A DNA stretch of 64,000 nt from Juglans regia (GCF_001411555.2 NC_049910.1:34883250-34947249), one strand, 5' to 3'; numbered from the stretch's first letter, positions 37,944 through 50,170 are shown. The notes: a model not told the origin generated them from the sequence alone. Numbers and translations: made by a program.

Positions 37944-40900
37944 TTAAGGATAGAAAGAACCAAGTAGAAGGCCAGAAATTATCAAGTCTTGTAGAGATAA
38001 AGAATTAAATTGTCCCGGGTATTGGTTCGGAAAAATTGGATCTTGACTGTGTGGTGGAGCACCAAACCAAGGTGAAGTTTGTGGATAAATAATGGGTTGA
38101 TTTAGTGGTTGACCATGTGACCCTTCAATACCTATTGGAAATTGAGTTGGAGCAGAAGTAAGTGTCCCAGCACTGTGGTACAAATTATTACCTAACCGAG
38201 AAGCATCATAGTTCTGCTTTCTTCCCGAGCCTTCCACAAACTGTTGTCCTTTCCGCCCTTCCATTATACGCTGCTTCTTCATTGGACGAGGATTACTCGG
38301 AACAGGACTAGCTGTATTTTCACCATCCACAGGATTTCTAGTACTTATATCCGGTAATGTAGATACTGCATTGACACCAAACAAAATATCCCTTAATGTT
38401 GGTCGCTGCATCCGGCCACCTAGAAAGGTCAAAAGGTAACCAAGGGAATATTGCACACATTCGTAGATCTTTTTAACTTCTTGTCTTCCTACTGCCCTCG
38501 CAACATTTTGGGATTGTTCTGTGAAATCCTCAACCTGTAAGAAGCATGTGAACACATCAATGATCAAACACTACAGGTGAAGTCAGAACCCTTGTCTAAA
38601 GTTACAGCTGCTGGATGAAAAATTCGAATCTGATTCAGAAGTAGTGATAAGCTGGTTGCTTGGAAAAGATGAGGCACACTGGTTAGTGAGAGAAGTGTGG
38701 AATCAGATTCTAGAAAGATGCTTGGCCCTTGTCCTTCATACGGGCATGTTTATAGAGAAGTTAATCATGCTGCAGATTGGTTGGCCAAATCAGATGCTCT
38801 AGTTGTTTCTAGGGAGTATGTTGGCAGGCATGAGGTTTCAAAAGAGGTGAGATGTTTTGTGGTGGTGGAGAGAGAGGGCATACCATACTTAAGCTATAAA
38901 TGAGTTTTTCTTTGTATGGTTTGGAGATGTTTGCTATTTGTTTTCATTAGTGATGTGCTATGGATTGCTCACTCCCTAATGTGGGCTTTTATATGAACTA
39001 ATACAGAATTTTCTGAAAACCAAAAGTCAGAACCCACAATTTTCGTAACTCCAAGGGGTTGGCCCAAGTGGTGAAGGCCTTGGTCTTGGAGTATCACTAC
39101 ATTCAAGGTCCAAGGTTCAACACCTCATGGGTGCAAACAATCCTTTAGTGCAACACCCCCTGGTGAAAAGCCAATGATTTAACCAATTCCGTATAGGAAA
39201 ACTTCCGAGGGTGCGAAACACAGTATCAGAGTTTACTCTACAAGGGTGGGTCCGAAGGACCCTGCCTTGGAGAGGTTACCCAACATCAAAAAAATAAATA
39301 AAAAAACCCACAATTTTTGTCAAAAAGAAAATAAAATAGGCAGCGTACACTTATAAAGTTCAACTCAGAATCCCATGATTTAGATGTCCAAGATCCTTCA
39401 TATAAGCTGGCACAGAGACCTTCCTTCCAAAGCGTCTCAACTGATTCTAGCTGCAACATTAAGAACCTTGAATTAGATGTACTATACAAACAATGGGTTG
39501 CCTCAATTTTCTTGGATAGTAAATATCCAGATTAAAAGGATTAGAGCTGTTATTTTATCGCTAATAAGCTAACAAAAGTAGAGAACAAGAATTACCTTAA
39601 TAAGTAGAGTAATGAAAAGCTCTGCCAAGGATTCTATATTCTTTTTTCCATAGTCCAAATAATTATGAACATTTCTTGCCACACTTCCAGGATCAGTTCC
39701 ATCTGGACCATGCCAAGGTGGCTCAAATGTCAAAATGAAGCAAATCAAGAAGGTCCATGATTGTTACCAAGCAGCAATCATAAAACCAGAATAAGTTCGA
39801 TAATGAGCAAACAAGGAAAGTAGCAAAACGAAAAAAGAACAATTAGCTTTCGCAAATTAAGAGCTAAGTAGAAACTGCGGAAAGTAATGTAGATTATTTT
39901 TGGATACATGCTATGGAATCTGAACTCAACTGGAATCATAACAAAGTTTATCCTTAAAACAAAATGCAACTAATATCTTTCCCTGTCAGCAGAGTGACTG
40001 CAACTCTAACAAGCTCCGAAAAGAAGTAACCCTAATATCATATTTCAACAGTTCCTTGCAAGTATCTAAATATGGAAAAGCCACCCTAGAAAAGCTAATG
40101 GCATGCATTTTGAGTGTTAAATCCACTTGAGATAAAAAAGGGAAGTTGTGTCAAATAGTTTGGCCATTTGGCATCTGAGGAAAAGTGATATAACTTGAGT
40201 AAAAATGGGAAGCACCCCGAAAATGGCATGTATAGAGGCTGTGAAAAAATATATATGTTATAGGGAAAGTGACAGAAAGTACAATTTCAGATAGAAATGT
40301 TGCAAAAAATGCACATTGCTAACCTTAATTGGCTAATGAGGATCCTTGGATGATCCCAACTCAATTCTGACTAAGGCTCAGTTAAGTTATAGGTTGAGTA
40401 TGTACTTAATAAATGAAAAGAGTAAGGTATATGTAAATGTTGAGGGCTGGATTTCTACATTGGAACACTTGCCACAGCACATTTGACAAAAAGGAAGACC
40501 AGCCCAAACCGCAACCAAAATAAGAAATAAATAAACAAGTGCACCTTGAATGGGCTTATAGCACAAATTCCCTCATAACAGCTCATGGCACGAGTTCCCT
40601 CCTAATGGGCTCATAGCCCAACATAAGCCAAGTGGACCATGGCCCATGTTTTGTCTTACAAAGGCCCTAGGCCAGAAACTTAAGCAAAAAGGTTCATGGC
40701 CTAAATCTCCTCTTAATGGACTCAGGCCCGAGATACATCCTAACGGGCCTGCGTCCCATGTTTCATCTCAACAGGATCACAGCTAAGATTATATTCCTCC
40801 TAGCTCACTACGCATGACACATGCCATTGGGCCCATGGCCTACGAAGTGCTATACCAGATCAATCGCCCATCACTATTGTATTGAGAAGAAGGGAGACTA

Positions 40901-43900
40901 AAAATAGATCCCAAACCAGCAAAAAGGGCCTCAAATCAGTGTGGCAGAAAATATGCCACAAGCAGACCTACACCGACCCACTTAAAGGACCCCTTTCCAC
41001 ATTTCAAAGTTAAGGCTCATGCAAATTAAAAAATTAAAAATTAAATTGTGGGCCAAGGGGCAGATTGTAGGAATGCCATCCAACCCAAAAAGCACATGGG
41101 ATGATCTTCTCCCTGGGGAAGCCAGGGTGCAGTAGCGACATGAAATGCCAACTCATGAAAATTTAGATGAAAGGAAAGCTCACTACTGGCAACCAATTGT
41201 CATACCCAAATTAAGTTTTTGAACCGATTTTCTCTGCAACCAGAAGACTAGGCTCATGAATTGCTTCACAGTGAGGTGGGCTTATAATATCTTTTTAAAA
41301 TCTTTGTGGTGAGCCTTTTACCTTCTTGATGTAAAACCACAAATATGTGATTAAATCATTAAAACTACAACCTTAGAATATCCAACAATTAAACAAAAAA
41401 TGCTCGAGTCTGTGTGTTAGATGCATGCATGTGTATAAACAGCAACATTGCGACATAAGCAATGCAAGTGAATACACCATTTCAATGTATCAATGTCACA
41501 TCTCAATGTCGATGCATCAAGGGAAATATCCAAGGGATAAATTCACTTTCTTTGGCTAATATGGCATCTAATACCAAACATACAATCCTTGGTTCCATTC
41601 ATGTTCTTCTCTACATTCTGGACATAAAAAAAAAAATTCTTTGAAGATAACAAAATTACTGCCTAAATTTGGAAAATATAATCAAGTTTTTTAGGAGTTC
41701 AATAACCAGAGAATTGTTACCATATGGTTTACAGAATCATTCACCTTTAAATAAAGCGGAAAAGGGAGGTAGAATTGGAGGATCTCGAGTCTGTGAGAAA
41801 GGGGAAAAAATTAGTAACTAAAACAAAAAATCAACAATCAGACTAATCTTTCAGTATCTTTAGAAACGAGCAGATATAATTTACACTTCCAACCATCAGA
41901 AACACATTACTTAAAATGGATATATGGTCAGAAGTGGTATCAATAGGTTGATCACTTGTACCAAACACTGTGTGGATGACAAGAAAACACCAATTTCTGA
42001 AGCATGCATAATCTACCAAAAACTTAACATCGTTTAAAGGCACACAGTCAACAATAATATTATGCTAACATTGCACAGTGCAAACATTATGATATTATCC
42101 CCTCCATCCCATAAGTGTCTCCATAGAAACGAACATGAACTTTATGGACAATTTAATGCATTGACAACTCAAGCTTTCTTTCACATTCCCCAAAAACGAC
42201 TGTGCATTATTAGTGGCTTGCTCTTTTTCTTACAAAGGACACAAAATCCCAAGTAGTATAAAAAAGGAAAAGAATAAATTTTTTGTTTAGTAAGAGAAAT
42301 TTCATTAAGGGTCAAGAAAGGAAATATCCAAGTACAAAGGGAATATACATTAGATACACCTAACCTGAAAAAGTAAGAAAGTCAAGAAAATTATGGAAGT
42401 CAAAGCTTGGGAAAAAGAAACATTAATCAACACTCCATTAGAACTTCTATGGAGGATTATTTGAAGACATCTAGTGATTTTCCTTCACGGCATTCTTTGA
42501 TCAATTGTATTCCATTAATTTAGGAGGCTAAGCTCATTTGGGCGTCTTCCAAGAATTGTTTGTTCGCAGTTCACTCTAAACACCCTCATCCCTCGTGGTA
42601 ACAATCCATTCTCCTAGAACAGTGTTTGGCAGATAAAGACCCCTTTGAGGCGTGCAATTGTTGCATGGACAGCTTCTCAAGGAAAGATACTCACCATGGA
42701 TGTATGGAAAAGAAACATTGTGGTAATTGATTGGTGTTGCACATGCAAGAGGAGTGAGGAGTCTGTGTAAAAAAAAAAAATAGAGAAGCGAGGAGTCCGT
42801 TGACCATCTTTCACTACATTGCGAGATGGCTAGTGCTTTATAGAATGACTTCTTCAGGTGAATTGGTTTGGCTTGGGTCATGGCCAGAAGAATAGTGGGC
42901 CATTTCTACTATTGGAGAGGGTTAGATGGAAGCCCACAAATTGCAGCAGTGAAAGGTGGTTTCTATTTGCCTAATATGATGTATTTAGAAGGAATGTAAC
43001 AATAGGAATTTTGAGGATCGTGAACAGACACTGGAGGAGCTCAAAACCTTACTTTTTACTATTCTCTTCCTTTGGACTGTCTCTCTAGAATTTCATGGGA
43101 TAACTCTTCATGATTTTCTCGTATCTATATTGGTGACCCCTTGTATACAACCTGTCTTCTAGGATGCACCTTTTGCATTTTTAGTGATACTTTATAACTT
43201 TATAAAAACTGGTTACAAGCATCTGTTTTTTTTAGGCTTAAATTCTAACCAAACAATGAATATAAGTTATATGCAACTCTGCCCCCAATCTTCCACACTC
43301 CAAGGAAGCAGCATACAGCATTCCACCACCTATCACCTATTCCACATACCACAATGGAGATACTAGTACATGGATCTATCGTGGAGCAAGCATTTTTGCA
43401 GCTACTCTCAACAATCAAATCAATGCAATAGAACTTCATAGTTGGAGAAAATTCTAAGTTTTAGTCCAAATGATTATACACCTAACAAAAAGAAAAACTT
43501 GACCTAACTTTTCACAGAAAAAATAAAAATGCTGATCATACCTGCAAATGGAAGGCAACCAATGATACTAGGGATAAAGAGTTCAGAGTTCGATCTTTGG
43601 AACTATTAATGCCATGTGCCTTTGCCCAAGCTTTCACCTGCAACCAAAGAAGAAAAAACAAATATATCAATCCCAATGTACACAAGCACTAAATTTGACG
43701 TTGGGGAAACTATTTATATTGAAGGGATTAACATGTCTTGCTAGAATATGGCCTCATCTCTACCCTTCAATTTTGATCTCAAAAAAAAAACAAAAAAACC
43801 TTCATTTGTATCCAATGCAAATGGAAAAGGCATTAACTCTTGATTCATGATCTAACAAATGAGTCCTTTTTTTATATAAGTACGAAGATATTTATTGATA

Positions 43901-46900
43901 TTGAAATAGGCATAGCCCAAGTACATAGTAAGTATACATGATGATCTAACAAATGAATCCTATAGTCCCCTAGATGAGTTTACTTAAATCTCTCTTTCAC
44001 GACTTTCCCTAATCCCCCATAACAATCCTGAGAGCTTTCTTCTTTAAATTCCCAAACTTCAAATAACTCCATATGATGAAGTTCTTGATTTCAAGTGGGG
44101 AGACCATGTACCATTCTCAATTATTTTGTTGCTGAGGAGTTATAGGCACATGGAGCACAGTCACTAGCATTCTCTTTGTTTGGTATTTCTTAGGGCGTGC
44201 CTAAGTCAGTAAGAGAGTTATTGGCTTGTCTGAAAAATTGTTTCAATGAACATTGGAAAAGCATTATTTGGAATGCCATTCCTCTATTATGTCTTCTGTG
44301 GAGGGGGAATGCTCAATAGAATTGGCCTCCCAATTTATATCTACATACATATTATTTTTACAAGGAATAAAGCTTCATCAAAACACAGAAGGCTCATCCA
44401 AGAGTCACCTATCTAGAAATAGAAAAAGAAACAAGAAAATCATGAAAGGTTAGCCATTTTTATAGCCTCCCAATTTTTAGATTAAAGACACTATTTCCAA
44501 AATCTATTTCTAATTAAATTTAAGCAATTTGGGGGTTCTCATCTTTTTCCTTCTAGGCGTTATTGGATCTTTGTGACTTTTGATCTTAAAATTAATCTTC
44601 TTTTTTTCGTATTGTCTGTATGCATCACATGTACAAGATGTCATGCATATCAAACTTCCTTTTCTAAGGCCACAAGGTTACTTTGGGCTTTGAGTCAGTC
44701 TGTGATAAAAGGATACACCTATCTTGTTTTTTCATAAAATTCTTTTTACTAATCAAAAATTTTTTTAGGGGGGTGGCAGGCAGGCAACTAAACATATCAT
44801 AACTAAAATGCTAGAAATTTGTCCAAGGCGGTATGATAGCATTAGCCAACATAAAGGAATAATGTCTTATTGGGCCATACATTCGGAAGCATTAATTACC
44901 AAAAAACTAAGCTTCCGAAACCTTTCATCAATCATAGAAACCATGTGGACAATCTGGGATTTTGCAATACCATCCCTATTCTCAACTGATAAATCACATT
45001 CAATTCCAGTTCCACGATCAATGACTTTGACAACTGGCACCCTTGCCGTTGTGATTGTCTGAAGGCGATCAACATGTCCTCCCCCTACAACAAAGAAATG
45101 CATCTATGACGATAGTTATAACAAAACCGCTACCCCAATTCAATACTTTAGGGTTTCCCCAGCGTGCCTATTGTATGGATCAGTTTTTTACCTTGCCTTC
45201 AACTTTTTAATCTCAATTAAATCGGGAAAAAAAACTAATTTAAATAACCAGTTTGTATAAAACAAGCAAGAGAAACAGCATTCAAACATATGATAACAAT
45301 ATAAAAGAAATGAAAGAAAAACTAAATGCCAATAATTACTTTGAAGAGTGTGAAACTTTTTTGCAAACTTTCTGAGGGTTTCAATCCTCTTCTGTCGAGA
45401 AATTTTAACAGCCGTGTTGCTGAAATTCACAGATAAATCTATATCACTTCCAGCACAGAATATATCCATTACGAAAGAGCCAAATGCCTCCACGACAGGA
45501 GACTCATCAGCATTGCCTGAAATAACAAAAAGGAAAATAATTAAATGAATGAAACTCAAAAGATCTAGTGCAAGTAAAAATACAACTTTCAAGAAACTGA
45601 GGCATTTATTGGCATATTGCAATATCAATGTTAGAGGACATTTTTTTTACAAGTCCAATGAAGAAGCAGCGTATAATGGAAGCTCGGAAAGGACAACAGT
45701 TTGTGGAAGGCTCGGGAAGAAAGCAGAACTATGATGCTTCTCGGTTAGGTAATATCAATGTTAGAGGACATGGTTGTAATAAGTGTAACTTGTGAGGGTA
45801 TAATCGTCAATTGTATATAGTATATATGTGTTGTTGTACATCAATGAATAAAAAGTGTGAAGTATTTTCCCTCCATAAGTTTCTACATGGTATCAAAGCT
45901 CACGGTTGTTGGATGGTGGTAAGTGGTGTATAGTGGTTCATGCCAAAATCAAGCTCACTGTGGTCCAAACTCGTTAGAGTGATTTCCGGTGTCATATCTG
46001 AATTTTATCGCCAGATCTAAGCTCACCAGTGTTTGCAGCTGCCGGATTCGAGTTTGTCGTCGTCCTCCGCGCATCCCAGTGGCTTCTCTATTCGTCTTCG
46101 GCGGCCCGTAGGTGTTTGAAGGAGTTTCATGCGAGTTTCCAGTGTCGTCTCTGGTTTTGGACACCAAGGGTGAGTTCCCCGTCGTCAACGGCCGCCTGAA
46201 GTGCTGCTTGTCGCCGGCAACGTCAAAGGGACGTAGTGTTTGGTTGCAGGGATAACCAATCCCATCTTCAAGTGCAGATAACCCCAACTTGGAGAAAGAG
46301 ATTGTTCCTAATCTGGAATAACGCCTGTTTCGTAACAAGGATAAGGTAATTCCTAGACCACTTACCTAATCCATTTTTGAGTTTAGGTTGAAGTCAATTT
46401 CGGCTGATACCCAATAAAGATCGATACCGGCCTGTTCCAAGTAGATACCGGCTGATTCAAACCCGATACATGCCGATTCCGAGCCAATACTAGCTGATAC
46501 AGGTCGAAATAGTGCAATTCAAATCCGATACAATGTAATTCTGACCGATATAGGGCCGTATGGTTGTATCGGTCAGAAGTACATTATATCGGCTCTGAAT
46601 TGCAATCAATATTGTGTTTCTCGGATTTTCAAGTTGAATTGTGGTTTTTCTCATATCTTGTATGGAGTTTTTGTCTCCAAGTTCAGTTGTGATATTTTTC
46701 CTACATCCACGACAACTAAATTTAAGTCACAGTTACATGATGCAGTTGCCACCTATGTTGCTCTTGGTGGGCGTGGAGGCTGGGGTGGTAGAGGCTCACG
46801 TGGGGGATGTGATGCCAAAAGTAATCGCACTCAAGGTCAAGAATCTCATAAGTACACCCATTGTGGTAGCACTAACCACTTGGTAGACTATTGTTGGGAT

Positions 46901-49437
46901 CTACATGGTAGACCATCTGGATCAGCTAATCAAGTCATTTGCCAAGATATGATTAGTATATCAAAGGATGAGTATGATTAGCTTTTGGGTCGCACACAGG
47001 TTTCATCTTTCACAACTACTCTTGCCCACTCAGTTACAGTGTCCACATGTCTTGTCTCATCCACTCAAAATCCATGGATCATTGATTCAGGAGCTAATGA
47101 ACATCTGACTAATTTGTCATTTGTCTTATCTAAGTTAGATACTGTGACATCTCCAAAAAGTGTTACTCTCACTAATGGTTCTCTTGTTAAAGTTACAGGC
47201 ATTGGATCCACTAAACTCACTGACTCTATATAATTGTCATATGTTCTATATGCTCCTAGTTTTCCCTTTAGTTTGATGTTCATTAGTAAGATTACTCAAA
47301 GTCTTCAATATTCACTGACCTTTTATCCCTCCTCATGTGTCTTTCAGGATCTCAAGACGGGAAACAAGATTGGTACGGGGCCTGAAGCTGGTGGTCTGTA
47401 TTATCTTGATGTTAAACAGTCACCCACCTGAGCCCTTACATCCTCCTCATCATCTGCTTAAAAATGGCACTGTCGCTTTGGTCACCCTCTTTCCCTTTTG
47501 AAGCTTTAGTTTAAGAATCTAGGAAATGTGTCTCCCTTTCCTTGTGAAGCATGTTAAATTAGTAAACATCATTGTATCTTTTGTACCTCGAGTTGTTAAA
47601 CGAGCATGAAGTCCTTTTGAATTGGTTCACTTTGATATATGGAGACCAATCAACATTGAATCAAACAAGTTTCAATTTTTGTCACATTTATTGATGACTA
47701 CTCTTGTGTGACTTGGGTGTTTCTGATGAAGGCAATATCTGAATTTCTTTTCATATTCAAAGTGTTTGGGAAAGAAATTAAAACTTAATTTAACAAAAAG
47801 GTTCAAGTTTTGCGTTCTGATAATGTTAGAGAATATCAATCTAGTGACTTTGCTACTTAAGTAAAAAAGGAATTTTTGATCAAATTTCATGTTCTTATAC
47901 ACCCCAACAGAATGGGATGGCTGAACGCAAAACTCGTCATTTGTTAGATGTACTTTTACTGCACATGCATGTTTCTAAACAATTTTGGAGTGATGGTGTT
48001 CTTACTACTTGTCAACTTATTAATCATATGCCTTCATCAGTTCTCGATGGTTTCTCTCCCTTCTCCATCTTGTTTCCTTCATCTCCACCATTTACCCTTC
48101 CTCCAAAAACCTTTGGGTGCGTTTGCTATGTTCATAACCTTGGCCCAGGTTTTGATAAACTTGATCCACGTTCTACCGTGTTTTTGTTGGTTATTCTTGG
48201 ACTCAAAAAGGATATCGTTGTTATAGTCTTGTTCTTAGACCCTACTTCCAAGTGTTGATGTTACCTTCTTTGAGTCCATACCCTATTTCTCGTACACAGC
48301 TTCGAGTGTTGAGTGTGATCATCTACTATTACCTACTCTTACATTTTCTCCTTCACACTCATCCAACCTTACCCAACCCTCCTCAATGTCTCCCCCAGTT
48401 CTTTTACAGGCTTACTCGTGTCGCTTGCAGCCTCCGGCTTCCATACCCTCACAAGTTATGTTTACTAAGTCCTTGTGTTGGAGTCAGTTAAAACTTATTT
48501 GTTTCAAGCTAGGTTTATATGATATATGCCCCAGCTTGAGGGAAAGTGTTAAAGGACATGGTTGTAATAAGTGTAACTTGTGAGGGTATAATCGTCAATT
48601 GTATATAGTATATATGTTGTTGTACATCAATGAATAAAAAGTGTGAAGTATTTTCCCTCCATAAGTTTCTACATTCAATGTCACAAAAAACAGTTATCAA
48701 ATTGAGAAATTCATGCGTGAAAGAAGCCATGCAAAGAAACACTACTATGCAATACTTTTTTATTGGATAATACAAGAATGATGCAATACTTTCCAACGTT
48801 GTAAAACCTTAAAAAAAAGTCGAATAGAAAATTCAAAAGCCTTTTAACTAGTTATGTCTAGCCAAAATAATTTCTTATTCTGAAAGAAAAGGCATGAACC
48901 TCATGTATATACACATGTACAATTCCAACCAACCCATGGCACGTTATGGTCAAATTTGATACCCAGTTACTGATACCGTAGTCAGGTCGATTACCACGTT
49001 TTGTTATACTGATTGTCCAACTAAGCCATAGATGTTTACTGGGCAATAAAGGATAATAAAATAATAATAATAAATAAATAAATAAATTTAAAAAAAAAAA
49101 ACCCAAAATGACAAGATTATCTGCCTCTAACTGTTCAAGGACCTAATTCTTTTTTGGAAAATATGACGAAGCCACGCATAAAGCATAACTGTTATATAAT
49201 GACTAAAAAAGATATTCATTAGTAGGCAGGCGCATTTAAAAAGCTTCATATACTATTTCCATGAGTGCACTGGAGTAACTTTGGCGTTTGCAGAAGTTCA
49301 GAATGAATACCATATATTTCCTTTGCTATTGCATTGAAGATACGAACCAAATCTCTCCGGTGGTCATAATCAATTGGTTTTGGGAGACAGGAAACAAAAA
49401 TATCATTAAGTAGCTCATCAAGGTCAGATAAATGCAT
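37944..49437 (-). CDS. HESO1-related nucleotidyltransferase (RNA 3'-tailing enzyme family)
   Basis: Eight exons join in phase to 476 residues: 49437-49311, 45516-45340, 45084-44900, 43637-43542, 41790-41745, 39702-39596, 39450-39349, 38534-37944 (TAA). The nucleotidyltransferase core is intact: AFGSFVMDIF with GS at 55-56, SDIDLSV with Asp67 and Asp69, and the third catalytic Asp132 in GIECDLSVENRDG. A PAP/OAS1 substrate-binding region follows (DERFRKLSFL, KAWAKAHGINSSKD, NSLSLVSLVAFHLQ, ETLWKEGLCASLYEGSW). The C-terminal 150 residues are Pro/Gln/Ser-rich and probably disordered. The family adds U or A tails to small RNAs and other RNAs; the substrate here is unknown, and it is closer to the HESO1-like uncharacterised branch than to canonical poly(A) polymerase. 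The start is uncertain: the frame is open upstream of ATG 49437 to the acceptor (49499 or 49455) but has no earlier ATG. Confidence 0.87.
38592..39023 (+). mobile_element. 5'-truncated LINE with RNase H tail
   Basis: The plus-strand reading gives SEVVISWLLGKDEAHWLVRE and HVYREVNHAADWLAK, the C-terminal part of the RNase H domain of plant L1 elements. It is flanked by AAGTCAGAACCC at 38580-38591 and 39024-39035, a 12-bp target duplication. Lies in the nucleotidyltransferase intron before the last exon, antisense to the gene. Confidence 0.82.
39047..39304 (+). mobile_element. tRNA-derived SINE
   Basis: Polymerase III promoter boxes are visible: box A TGGCCCAAGTGG (39060-39071) and box B GGTTCAACACC (39114-39124), 42 bp apart. 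The tail is A-rich (AAAAAATAAATAAAA). A 16-bp target duplication with one mismatch flanks it (AACCCACAATTTTCGT at 39031-39046; 39305-39320). It inserted right at the 3' duplication of the LINE at 38592-39023. Confidence 0.88.
40540..40850. repeat. Degenerate GGCCCA-rich repeats
   Basis: Repeated variants of CATGGCCCA, GGGCTCATAGCCCA and ACGGGCCTGCGTCCCA at irregular intervals of about 30-45 bp, in the intron between exons 6 and 5'-ward exon 7 of the nucleotidyltransferase gene. Probably an eroded retroelement interior. No coding. Confidence 0.4.
42277..42360 (-). mobile_element. Possible truncated LINE or SINE 3' end
   Basis: On the minus strand it runs CTTTGTACTTGGATATTTCC to CTTACTAAACAAAAAATT, similar in layout to the LINE ends elsewhere in this window. 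No clear target duplication. Confidence 0.35.
42380..43200 (+). mobile_element. LINE C-terminal fragment
   Basis: The plus-strand reading shows the zinc-knuckle tail of plant L1 elements: RAIVAWTASQGKILTMDVWK, CCTCKRSEESVDHLSLHCE, ALWNDFFRWIGLAWV and, after a shift, NFEDREQTLEELKTLLF. An A run near 42770 and several stops interrupt it. Antisense within the nucleotidyltransferase gene. Confidence 0.75.
43867..43940 (-). mobile_element. 74-bp LINE end with target duplication
   Basis: The T run at the left is the poly(A) end, followed by the LINE 3' core. Flanked by ATGATCTAACAAATGAGTCC (43847-43866) and ATGATCTAACAAATGAATCC (43941-43960), a 20-bp duplication with one mismatch. Confidence 0.78.
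45621..45640 (+). repeat. 20-bp repeat, left copy
   Basis: Identical to 45751-45770. Its last 12 bases are the first 12 bases of the copia LTR that starts at 45759; its first 8 are the LTR flank. The two copies bracket the inserted exon copy at 45653-45754. Confidence 0.9.
45653..45754 (+). pseudogene. Inverted 102-bp copy of the gene's own last exon
   Basis: Plus-strand 45653-45754 matches the coding strand of the nucleotidyltransferase last exon (38186-38287 on the minus strand) at 100 of 102 positions; the two mismatches are adjacent (GGAAGCTCGG against GGAAGGGCGG). It encodes the same KKQRIM...EGSGRKQNYDASRLG stretch. Because it is inverted relative to the gene, the pre-mRNA carries the antisense of that exon segment in the intron between exons 2 and 3. 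No splice signals flank it. Confidence 0.93.
45759..45887 (+). repeat. Copia 5' LTR
   Basis: 129 bp; differs from the 3' LTR by one substitution and one 2-bp indel. Confidence 0.93.
46513..46604 (+). repeat. Long hairpin inside the copia leader region
   Basis: Arms 46513-46550 and 46567-46604 are inverted repeats matching at 34 of 38 positions, around a 16-nt loop. The terminal 10 bp next to the loop, CTGACCGATA and TATCGGTCAG, are perfect. The preceding 46390-46510 has repeated CGATACCGGC-like units. Confidence 0.75.
48547..48673 (+). repeat. Copia 3' LTR
   Basis: 127 bp; pairs with 45759-45887. Confidence 0.93.
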
Positions 49438-50170
49438 AGGATTAATTTTATTCTTCTGCAATCCACGTAACTCAAGCTTCTTTGCTTTCTTTTGCAAGAC
49501 TGGATAAAAGAAAACGCATTAGAAGAGACATTGAACAACTGTCATGAAGAGGTATAAGAGACGCTAATGAGATAAAAAAAAATTCAGGAACATGCAGCTG
49601 GGGGGAAGACAGTTTGTAGGCAAAACTATGATTATAATTCATTCTTGCTAGTTGCCATCCAGCTAACCCCTACCCCAAAACAAATCAAGATGTCCTCATT
49701 GTTAAGATTTATTACTTTAATTCATTTTTAAATATTTATAACCAAACTAACATAAAGGTTTCAAATAATGTAAATCTACTTCTTTTTACAAGTCATTATT
49801 AAAGATTTATTTTTTGATAAGTATAAGAAAAGATTAGAAAAGAATATGAGAAGTTCGGTAAGCTAACATAAACATTTTAAATTCACTCATCCTCAAGCAT
49901 GATCAGTCATACGTATAGGCATCTATATTTCAAAACCATTATAAAACATCTATGCAAAGTAAACTAGCCACTGCAGTATGACAATCACGGCATGAGAACT
50001 GCAGAATGACAATTTGATAAACTAGTAGGAAACTTTACGCTCATTGACAGCATTGCCAATATGAAACTGAAGGGGAAATCTCTAATCTACAAGATATGGA
50101 TGCAATAATTTAATAAATTTTACACAGACAGCAGAGAAGAACTAAGAAACTCAGTGAGGAATTTACATGA

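Larger units (their letters stand above)
45759..48673 (+). mobile_element. Ty1/copia retrotransposon, internally deleted
   Basis: LTRs of 129 and 127 bp (45759-45887 and 48547-48673) start TGTTA and end TTCTACA. The primer-binding site TGGTATCAAAGCTC follows the 5' LTR at once; a purine tract TTGAGGGAAAG precedes the 3' LTR. Flanks ATCAA and TTCAA are a 5-bp duplication with one mismatch. Inside, in order: a zinc-knuckle remnant (YTHCGSTNHLVDYC, first Cys lost), protease motif WIIDSGANEHLT, and integrase C-terminal pieces (QQNGMAERKTRHLLDVLLLH). Reverse transcriptase and RNase H are absent and stops are frequent. It sits in the intron between exons 2 and 3 of the nucleotidyltransferase gene, antisense. 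Confidence 0.92.

Noticed and set aside
41040..41100. Purine tract followed by TGTAGGAATGCC, resembling a 3' LTR start
   Set aside because: No matching second LTR, no TG...CA end and no target duplication could be found.
45955..46338. 127-codon minus-strand ORF
   Set aside because: It lies on the antisense strand of the copia leader and gag region, starts without a proper ATG and resembles no protein.
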